A stretch of DNA of 64,000 nt, taken from the NCBI GenBank assembly GCA_046290435.1, contig JBKAGO010000076.1, positions 1 through 64,000 on the forward strand, given 5' to 3'. This DNA is from CAVQUE01 sp046290435. Lineage in GTDB: Bacteria; Actinomycetota; Acidimicrobiia; Acidimicrobiales; UBA8592. A program made the translations under genes and the position numbers. The notes beneath the pieces were generated by a model. It saw nothing but the letters and a program-made list of their open reading frames with translations. It ran no database searches and was not told where the DNA came from. Each line of letters begins with the position of its first letter. The first letter of the stretch is position 1. Positions 50,797 through 58,233 of the stretch are shown here, in pieces.

Positions 50797-52971
50797 ATGA
50801 GCACCACCCACCTCCGCAGCCCTGCCATCGAAGCCATCACCGGCCGGGCGCCCACGCCCACCATCACCGGCGGACCGCTCAGCGAGATCTGGGCGTCGGA
50901 CGTCTTCAGCCTGGCGACCATGGAGGAGTGCCTGTCCAAGAGCGCCTTCAAGGAGATGAAGAAGACGGTCCAGACCGGCGCGCCGCTCGACCCGGCCACC
51001 GCCGACGTCGTCGCCGCCGCCATGAAGGACTGGGCGCTCAGCAAGGGCGTCAAGCTCTTCTCCCATGTCTTCTTCCCGCTCACCAACATCACCGCCGAAA
51101 AGCACGACGGGTTCATCGTCACCAACCCCGAGGGCAAGGCGATCACCGAGTTCACCGGCTCGCTGCTGATCAAGGGCGAACCCGACGGTTCGTCGTTCCC
51201 CAACGGCAGCCTCCGGATGACCAACGCCGCCCGCGGTTACACGGCGTGGGATCCGACCAGCCCCGCCTACGTCATGAACACCGCCAACGGCGCCACGTTG
51301 ATGATCCCCAGCGTGTTCTTCTCCTGGACGGGCGAGTCGCTCGACAAGAAGATCCCGCTGCTGCGGTCGAACGCCGCGATGAACGACGCCGCGCAACGGG
51401 TCCTGCGCCTCATGGGCGAGACCGACGTCGAGACGCTGAACTCGAGCTGCGGTGCCGAACAGGAGTACTTCCTCGTCGACGCGCACTTCGCCAACAGCCG
51501 CCCCGATCTGCTGCTCGCCGGCCGCACCCTGTTCGGAGCCCCGTCGCCCAAGGGCCAGGAGTTCGACGACCACTACTTCGGCGCCATCCCCGAGCGGGTG
51601 CAGGTCTTCATGCAGGACTTCGAGGACCGGCTCTACCGCCTCGGCATCCCCGCCAAGACCCACCACAACGAGGTCGCCCCCGGCCAGTTCGAGATCGCCC
51701 CGTACTTCGAGGCCGCCAACATCGCCGCCGACCACCAGCAGCTCATGATGACGATCATGAAGTCGACGGCCAAGGCCCACGGCTTCGTCTGCCTGTTGCA
51801 CGAGAAGCCCTTCGCCGGGGTCAACGGTTCGGGCAAGCACGTCAACTGGTCCGTCGGGAACTCCACCCAGGGCAACCTGCTCGATCCTGGCAGCACCCCC
51901 CACGAGAACCTGCACTTCCTGCTGTTCTGCGGCGCGGTCATCCGTGGTGTGCATCTCCACGGTCCCCTGCTGCGAGCGGTCATCGCATCCGCGGCGAACG
52001 ATCACCGTCTCGGCGCCAACGAGGCACCGCCGGCGATCCTGTCGGTGTATCTGGGCGACCAGCTCGAAGCCGTCTTCGAAGACATCAAGGCGGGCAACAT
52101 CGCGACCTCGAGCGATGGCGGGATGATGGATCTCGGCCTCTCCCAGATCCTGCCGTTCACCCGCGATCCCGGCGACCGCAACCGCACCTCGCCGTTCGCG
52201 TTCACCGGCAACCGTTTCGAGTTCCGCGCCGTGGGGTCGTCGCAGTCGGTGTCGGGCCCGTTGGTGGCGATGAACACGATGCTCGCCGACTCGCTGAACT
52301 GGATCGCCGACCGCCTGGAGGCCCAGTTCGCGGACGGCAGGTCCGAGCTCGAGGCGGTGGCCGCTGTGCTGAAGGAACTGATGGAGCAGCACGGCAACGT
52401 GGTCTTCGGTGGCGACGGCTACTCCGAGGAGTGGCACCGCGCCGCAGTCGAGGAGCGCGGCCTGCGCAACATCCCCACCACCGCCGACGCGCTGCCGGCC
52501 TTCCTCGACCCTGCGGTCATCGCGCTCTTCGAGGACACCGGCGTGCTGTCGCCCATCGAGCTCGAGAGCCGCTACGAGGTCTACAGCGAGCAGTACATCC
52601 TGTCGATCGGCGTCGAGGCGAAGCTGACGGTCGAGATCGCGAAGACGATGCTCTACCCCGCGGCCGTGTCGTATCTCTCCGAGCTCACCAGGACGATGCG
52701 GGACGCCAAGAAGCTCGGCGTGGAGCTCGACACCACCCAGGTGAAGACCATCGCCGGCGAGGCCGACGCGATGATGCGGGCCGTGGCCGAGCTCGCCGTG
52801 GCCATGGAGGTGCACGACTTCGACAGCACCGAGGCGCACATGGTGCACTGCGCCCACACCATCCGGCCCCTCATGGATCAGGTGCGGGCGCACGCCGATG
52901 CGCTCGAGACCGACGTCGCCGACGCGTCCTGGCCACTGCCGAAGTACCGGGAGATGCTGTTCATCAAGTGA
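50797..52971 (+). CDS. glnN: Glutamine synthetase type III
   Basis: The 724-residue product is a GSIII enzyme, far longer than the 450-470 residues of GSI. It makes glutamine from glutamate, ammonia and ATP. FSHVFFPLTNITAEKHDGFI and EFTGSLLIKGEPDGSSFPNG are the GSIII-specific N-terminal segments. Active-site motifs include SSCGAEQEYFLVD, HHNEVAPGQFEIAPYFE, VNGSGKHVNWSVGNS and FAFTGNRFEFRAVGSSQSV. Members form double hexamers. There is no Tyr adenylylation site. It follows the heliorhodopsin gene after 212 bases that include a palindrome and a likely promoter. Confidence 0.95.
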   Translation: MSTTHLRSPAIEAITGRAPTPTITGGPLSEIWASDVFSLATMEECLSKSAFKEMKKTVQTGAPLDPATADVVAAAMKDWALSKGVKLFSHVFFPLTNITAEKHDGFIVTNPEGKAITEFTGSLLIKGEPDGSSFPNGSLRMTNAARGYTAWDPTSPAYVMNTANGATLMIPSVFFSWTGESLDKKIPLLRSNAAMNDAAQRVLRLMGETDVETLNSSCGAEQEYFLVDAHFANSRPDLLLAGRTLFGAPSPKGQEFDDHYFGAIPERVQVFMQDFEDRLYRLGIPAKTHHNEVAPGQFEIAPYFEAANIAADHQQLMMTIMKSTAKAHGFVCLLHEKPFAGVNGSGKHVNWSVGNSTQGNLLDPGSTPHENLHFLLFCGAVIRGVHLHGPLLRAVIASAANDHRLGANEAPPAILSVYLGDQLEAVFEDIKAGNIATSSDGGMMDLGLSQILPFTRDPGDRNRTSPFAFTGNRFEFRAVGSSQSVSGPLVAMNTMLADSLNWIADRLEAQFADGRSELEAVAAVLKELMEQHGNVVFGGDGYSEEWHRAAVEERGLRNIPTTADALPAFLDPAVIALFEDTGVLSPIELESRYEVYSEQYILSIGVEAKLTVEIAKTMLYPAAVSYLSELTRTMRDAKKLGVELDTTQVKTIAGEADAMMRAVAELAVAMEVHDFDSTEAHMVHCAHTIRPLMDQVRAHADALETDVADASWPLPKYREMLFIK

Positions 52972-53026
52972 CCGCCGGCCGTCGTCGGGCCGGGGCGTCG
53001 AAGGCCGCGCGACGCGCTGTCACACC

Positions 53027-53044
53027 CACGAACTAGTGTTCGTG
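53027..53044 (+). promoter_or_regulatory. SOS-box-like operator over the lhr promoter
   Basis: CACGAAC-TAGT-GTTCGTG is a perfect 7-base inverted repeat with a 4-base spacer. Its core CGAAC-N4-GTTCG equals the LexA-box consensus of actinobacteria and Bacillus. The centre contains a -10-like TAGTGT (53034-53039), and the ATG is 7 bases beyond that, so a bound LexA would cover the promoter of a leaderless lhr message. Confidence 0.7.
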
Positions 53045-53046
53045 CG

Positions 53047-56000
53047 ATGGCCCTGATCGATCCTCCCGTCGCCCCGGCCGGGCTCGTCCCGGACGACATC
53101 GACCGGCCCCAGCGCACCCCGAGCGCGCCGGTGGCCGAACAGCCGACGCTCGACGCCGAGCTGTTCGATCCGCTGCGCCTGGCCGGCGTCACGTTGCGCA
53201 CCGACCTCGTGGACGACGTCGGTTTCCATCCGGCGGTGGCGCGCTGGTTCGAGCAGCGTTTCCCCCAGGGCCCCACCCCGCCGCAGATCGACGGCTGGCC
53301 CCACATAGCGGCGGGGCGCAGCACGCTCATCGCCGCGCCCACCGGGTCGGGCAAGACGCTCGCCGGCTTCCTGATGTGCATCAACCGGCTCTATGTCGCG
53401 CATGCGGCGGGCGAGCCGACCGCAGGGACGCGTGTCGTGTACGTCTCGCCGCTCAAGGCCCTGGCGGTCGACATCGCCGAGAACCTCGAACGCCCCCTGG
53501 CCGAGATCGCCGCGTGCGCCGCCGAGCTCGGCCTGAGCGCACCGGCGCTCACCATCGGCGTCCGTACCGGCGACACCTCGGCGTCGGAGCGCCAGGCGAT
53601 GATCCGCAAGGGCCGCACGTTCCTCGTCACCACGCCGGAGTCGCTGTACCTGCTGGTCACCGCGGCCAAGAGCCGCGAGGTCCTGCGCGGCGTCGAGACG
53701 GTCATCGTCGACGAGATCCATGCCATGGCCCGCGACAAACGGGGCTCACACCTGGCGCTCACCATGGAACGCCTCGACCACGTGTGCCGCCGCTCCCCCA
53801 CCCGGGTCGGCCTGTCGGCCACCCAGCGGCCCATCGAGACGGTGGCGTCGCTGCTGGTGGGTACCCGACGCGGTCCCACCAGCCGCGGCGACGACGAGAT
53901 CGCCTGCGAGATCGTCGACTCCGGCCACCAGCGAAGCCTCGACCTGGCCATCGAGATCCCCGACTCCGAACTCGAGGCCATCGCCTCGCACGACCAGATG
54001 GACCAGGTCCTCGACCGCATCGCCACCCTCGTCGGCCAACACCGGACCACGCTGGTGTTCGTCAACACCCGCCGCCTCGCCGAACGGCTGGCCCATCAGC
54101 TCGGCGAACGCCTCGGCGACGACGTGGTCGCCGCCCACCACGGCTCGCTCAGCAAGGACCGCCGCCACCGCGTCGAGCGGCGCCTGCGCGCCGGCGAGCT
54201 CAAGGCACTGGTGGCGACGGCGTCGCTGGAGCTCGGCATCGACGTCGGTCCTGTCGAGCTCGTCTGCCAGATCGGGTCGCCGCGATCGATCGCCACGTTC
54301 CTCCAGCGCGTCGGCCGCTCCAACCACACCCGCCATGGCACGCCGCGGGGGCGGCTGTACCCGTTGACGCGCGACGAGCTCATCGAGTGCAGCGCCCTGC
54401 TGGCCGCGGTGCGCGGCGGACGCCTCGATGCCCTCGACCCGCCCGTTGCGCCGCTCGACATCCTGGCCCAGCAGATCGTGGCCGAGACCGGCGCCGAGGA
54501 CTGGCGTGTCGACGATCTCTATGCGCTGTTCCGCCGGGCGCACCCCTACCGCGACCTCGAGCGGTCGGAGTTCGACGCCACCCTGACCCAGGTCAGCGAC
54601 GGCATCATGACCGGGCGCGGCCGGCGGGCGGCGTGGGTGCACCACGACACGGTCAACGGCGAGATCCGGGGCCGGCGCGGCGCCCGCTACGTGGCACTCA
54701 CCTCCGGCGGGGCCATCCCGGAGATCTACGACATGCGGGTCATCGCCGAACCCGACGAGACCTTCATCGGCACCGTCACCGAGGACTGGGCCACCGAATC
54801 CTCCGCAGGCGACATCTTCCTGCTGGGCACCAACAGCTGGCGGATCCGGCGGGTCACCGGGGGCGAGGTCCGCGTCACCGATGCCGGCGACGCCCCACCG
54901 ACGGTGCCGTTCTGGACCGGCGAGGCCCCGGCGCGGACCATGGAGCTGTCCGAGGAGGTCTCCGCGCTGCGCGCCGGGGTCGACGGCTTCCTCGATCGTG
55001 ACGATCCTGCCGGCGCCACCGGGTGGCTGGTCGAGCGCTGCGGCATCGAACGCGAGGCCGCGGCGCTGATCGTGGCGTACCTCGCTGCGGGGCGGGCGGT
55101 GCTCGGGGTCATGCCGACCTCGACCGATCTGGTGATGGAGCGCTTCTTCGACGACGCCGACGGCATGCAGCTCGTCATCCACTCGCCCCTCGGCGGCCGC
55201 ATCAACCGGGCCATGGGGTACGCGCTGCGCAAGAAGTTCTGCGTCGGGTTCAACTTCGAGCTCCAGGCCGCGGCCAGCGACGACGCCGTCGTCATCTCAC
55301 TGGGGCCGCACCACTCGTTCCCGTTGCCCGACGTGCCCCGCTGGCTCACGCCCGACACCATCCGCGAGACCCTCACCCAGGCCGTGCTCGACCAGCCGGC
55401 CTTCCAGTCGCGGTGGCGTTGGAACCTCAACCGGGCGCTCATCGTGTTGCGGATGCGCAACGGCAAGCGCAACCCGCCCACCATCCAGCGCATGCAGTCC
55501 GACGACATGATGGCCGCGCTGTTCCCCGACGCTGCCGCGTGTCAGGAGAACATCAGCGGCCCGATCCGGGTGCCCGACCACCCTCTGGTGCGCCAGACCG
55601 TGCACGACACGCTCACCGAGAGCATGGACGTCGAGGGGCTCATCGCGCTGTGGCGTCGCCTCGAGGACGGCGAGGTCCGGTTCCATCACGTCGACACCAC
55701 CGAGGCCTCACCGCTCAGCCACGAGATCCTCACCGCGAAGCCCTATGCGTTCCTCGACGAGGGCGAGGCCAACGAGCGCCGCACCCTCGCCGTGCCGCTG
55801 CGGCGGGGCATCCCGGTCGATCCGCGCGACATGGGCCGCCTCGATCCCGACGCCATCGCGCAGGTCCGGGCCGAGCTCACGCCGAACCCCCGCACCGCCG
55901 ACGAGCTCCACGACCTGCTGCGCGACACGGTCCTGTTGCAGGCCCGCGTCGACTGGCAACCGCTGTTCGACGAGCTCGCCGCCCGGGACCGCGCCCACCA

Positions 56001-57375
56001 GAGGGGCACCGGCTCCGCCGTCCACTGGTACGCCGTCGAGTGCGCCGAGATGGTCGCAGTGCTCGACAGCGGCGCGCCGAGCGGCGAGGTCACGCCCGAA
56101 CATGTCGCCACCACCATGCTGCGGGGCCACCTCGAGCTCTGCTCGCCGGCCAGCGGCGATGCCCTCGCGGCCCGGACCGGTCTGAGCCCCACCTTGTTGG
56201 CGGTCGGTCTGGCCACCCTCGAGGCCGAGGGCTCGATCATCCAGGGGCGCTTCACCGACCCCGACCCCGACGCCGGCGAGGTCGAATGGTGCGCCCGCCG
56301 ACTGCTGGCCCGGATGCACGGGCTGTCGCGGGCTCGTCGCCGCAAGAGCGTCGAGTCGGTCAGCCCCGAGGACTTCATGCGGTTCCTGACCCGCTGGCAC
56401 CACGTCGCTCCGGGCAGCCGCGTCACCGGGCCTGCGGGCCTGGCCACCGTGCTCGACCAGCTCCAGGGCTGGGAAGCGGCGGTGGCCTCCTGGGAACCCG
56501 ACCTGTTGGCGGCGCGCCTGCGCGACTACCAGCCCGGTTGGCTCGACCGCCTGTGCCACGACGGCGAGCTGCAGTGGATGCGTCTGCACCCGGCGTGTCC
56601 CGACGACGTCGACCGGCGCAGCTCCGGCCCCTCCAAGGCCACCCCGGTCAGCCTCGTCTACCGCGACGAACTCGGCTGGTTGCTGCCGGCGTTCCGGGGC
56701 GACGCCGTCCCGCCACGCCCCACCGTCGGGGCGGTCGCCGAGATCATCGAGGCCATCGAGGCCAACGGGCCCCGGTTCCTCACCGAGTTGGCCGCCGATA
56801 CCGGCCGCCTCGCCACCGACATCGAGACGGCGTTGTGGGAAGGCGTCGCCCGAGGCCTGTTCACCGCCGACGGCTTCGCTGCCATCCGCACGCTCACGTC
56901 GGGCCCGAAGCGTCCCGACCGGCGCGAGCGCGCCTTGTCGAAGCTGCGCCGCAGCGGCGTTCGCGCTGCGCACGCGGCAGGCCGGTGGTCGCTGGTTCCC
57001 GATCCGGCAGCGCCCGAGGATCGCGACGAGCTCGTCGAGGCGCTCGCCGATCAACTCCTGGCGCGCTGGGGCGTACTGTTCTACGACCTGGTCGCCCACG
57101 AGAAGCCCGCCGTGCCCTGGCGCGACCTCCAGTGGGCGCTGCGGCGTCTCGAGGACCGCGGCCTCGTGCGGGGCGGTCGCTTCGTCAACGGGTTCAGCGG
57201 CGAACAGTTCGCGCTCCCCCAGGCCGTCGACGCGCTGAAGGCGTTGCGGCGCCAGCCGGCATCGGGGCGCTCGATCACGGTGTGCGGCACCGATCCCCTC
57301 AACCTCACCGGCGTCGTGCTCCCCGGCGAACGCATCCCGGCCCGCCGCACCGAAACGGTCGAACTCCCTGTGTGA
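53047..57375 (+). CDS. lhr: Lhr-type ATP-dependent DNA helicase
   Basis: The 1442-residue product is a full-length Lhr superfamily 2 helicase. The core (about 60-460) has IAAPTGSGKTLAGFL (Walker A), TVIVDEIHAMARDKRGSHLA (DEIH box), VGLSATQRPIETVASLL and LGIDVGPVELVCQIGSPRS with FLQRVGRSNHT. The winged-helix and beta-barrel domains that clamp DNA follow, then the long C-terminal Lhr-CTD (to about residue 1430). It unwinds 3'-5' RNA:DNA hybrids in DNA repair, and in mycobacteria lhr responds to damage. The SOS-like site before it supports that here. Confidence 0.95.
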   Translation: MALIDPPVAPAGLVPDDIDRPQRTPSAPVAEQPTLDAELFDPLRLAGVTLRTDLVDDVGFHPAVARWFEQRFPQGPTPPQIDGWPHIAAGRSTLIAAPTGSGKTLAGFLMCINRLYVAHAAGEPTAGTRVVYVSPLKALAVDIAENLERPLAEIAACAAELGLSAPALTIGVRTGDTSASERQAMIRKGRTFLVTTPESLYLLVTAAKSREVLRGVETVIVDEIHAMARDKRGSHLALTMERLDHVCRRSPTRVGLSATQRPIETVASLLVGTRRGPTSRGDDEIACEIVDSGHQRSLDLAIEIPDSELEAIASHDQMDQVLDRIATLVGQHRTTLVFVNTRRLAERLAHQLGERLGDDVVAAHHGSLSKDRRHRVERRLRAGELKALVATASLELGIDVGPVELVCQIGSPRSIATFLQRVGRSNHTRHGTPRGRLYPLTRDELIECSALLAAVRGGRLDALDPPVAPLDILAQQIVAETGAEDWRVDDLYALFRRAHPYRDLERSEFDATLTQVSDGIMTGRGRRAAWVHHDTVNGEIRGRRGARYVALTSGGAIPEIYDMRVIAEPDETFIGTVTEDWATESSAGDIFLLGTNSWRIRRVTGGEVRVTDAGDAPPTVPFWTGEAPARTMELSEEVSALRAGVDGFLDRDDPAGATGWLVERCGIEREAAALIVAYLAAGRAVLGVMPTSTDLVMERFFDDADGMQLVIHSPLGGRINRAMGYALRKKFCVGFNFELQAAASDDAVVISLGPHHSFPLPDVPRWLTPDTIRETLTQAVLDQPAFQSRWRWNLNRALIVLRMRNGKRNPPTIQRMQSDDMMAALFPDAAACQENISGPIRVPDHPLVRQTVHDTLTESMDVEGLIALWRRLEDGEVRFHHVDTTEASPLSHEILTAKPYAFLDEGEANERRTLAVPLRRGIPVDPRDMGRLDPDAIAQVRAELTPNPRTADELHDLLRDTVLLQARVDWQPLFDELAARDRAHQRGTGSAVHWYAVECAEMVAVLDSGAPSGEVTPEHVATTMLRGHLELCSPASGDALAARTGLSPTLLAVGLATLEAEGSIIQGRFTDPDPDAGEVEWCARRLLARMHGLSRARRRKSVESVSPEDFMRFLTRWHHVAPGSRVTGPAGLATVLDQLQGWEAAVASWEPDLLAARLRDYQPGWLDRLCHDGELQWMRLHPACPDDVDRRSSGPSKATPVSLVYRDELGWLLPAFRGDAVPPRPTVGAVAEIIEAIEANGPRFLTELAADTGRLATDIETALWEGVARGLFTADGFAAIRTLTSGPKRPDRRERALSKLRRSGVRAAHAAGRWSLVPDPAAPEDRDELVEALADQLLARWGVLFYDLVAHEKPAVPWRDLQWALRRLEDRGLVRGGRFVNGFSGEQFALPQAVDALKALRRQPASGRSITVCGTDPLNLTGVVLPGERIPARRTETVELPV

Positions 57376-57415
57376 GGAGCCCGTCGGCGACGGACCGGGG
57401 TCGCGCTCGGTCAGC

Positions 57416-58027
57416 TCACAGCATCTGCCAGATCGACGCCTCCAACGATCCGTCGACGAACAGCCCTTCGGAGCGCTTGAAGAACTCCATGTAGGTGCTG
57501 TCCCCGGCGAGCGCCTCGCCCAGTTCGCCGAGCCGGGCCAGGGAGTCGGCCTGACTCAGCCACATCAGTCCGGCGCGAGGCCCGGTGACGGCGGTGATCA
57601 CGCCGACCTGTGTGCCGTGATTCTCGGTCACGTGCTGCGCGATCTCGAGCGCCAGTCCGACGGCCTCGGTGATGCTGGGCAGGCTCACCATCGCCGTGCT
57701 CACCGACGCATAGGCCGAGCGCTCCCCCGGCGGCAGCTGGATCTTGCCGATGGTGTCCTGCGCGCTGGTCATCAGGTCGGCGGCCATGCGGATCGCACCC
57801 TGGATCTCGGCGTCACCGAGCATCGAGTTGCGGGCGGTCTCGTAGTCGCCGAGGCTGGCCCATGGGCTGGCCAGGGCCAGCGCGCTCGGGTCGCCGCCGA
57901 CGTTCATCGATACCCCGAAGGTGCCGCCGTGCTCGCTGTTCAACCGGGCGGCGACCCGTTGCAGCAGCATCACCGCCTCGGGCATCTTGCCGGGCGCCGC
58001 GGTCATGTTGCGGAAGGTCATGTACAT
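57416..58027 (-). CDS. Unknown protein with two related halves
   Basis: The 203-residue product seems to be two copies of a ferredoxin-like alpha-beta barrel domain. The first half (MYMTFRNMTAAPGKMPEAVM, then NSEHGGTFGVSMNVGG and WASLGDYETARNSM) and second half (AMVSLPSITEAVGLALEIAQ, then TENHGTQVGVITAVTG and ADSLARLGELGEALAGDSTY) align in pattern with weak identity. Dimeric barrels of this kind bind heme or aromatic compounds; here both halves are in one chain. I do not recognise a named family. It has a clear promoter at 58143-58171. Confidence 0.6.
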   Translation of the reverse strand: MYMTFRNMTAAPGKMPEAVMLLQRVAARLNSEHGGTFGVSMNVGGDPSALALASPWASLGDYETARNSMLGDAEIQGAIRMAADLMTSAQDTIGKIQLPPGERSAYASVSTAMVSLPSITEAVGLALEIAQHVTENHGTQVGVITAVTGPRAGLMWLSQADSLARLGELGEALAGDSTYMEFFKRSEGLFVDGSLEASIWQML

Positions 58028-58142
58028 GGTGTTCCCCCATTGCTCGGGTCCGCGCGGCGAAGGTCGCTGCTCGGTGAACCCAGGGGGTACGCACGTCTTT
58101 TCCGTTCTTCGGTTGTCGAGGCACCCGCCAGGGCCACGGCCG

Positions 58143-58171
58143 ACCCTACGGGGCGCTCACCCCACTCTCAA
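58143..58171 (-). promoter_or_regulatory. Sigma-70-type promoter
   Basis: On the minus strand TTGAGA (58166-58171) and TAGGGT (58143-58148) are separated by exactly 17 bases. It is the clearest -35/-10 pair in the window. It would give a transcript with about 110 bases before the ATG at 58027. Confidence 0.65.
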
Positions 58172-58233
58172 GGGCCCCATCGTCAGTTGACGTTGCGTTG
58201 ACTGCGGCTGTGCCGATGGCGCTGCCGCTGCGG

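Noticed and set aside
53746..55182. Long open frames antisense to lhr
   Set aside because: They mirror the codon pattern of lhr on the other strand and show no motif.
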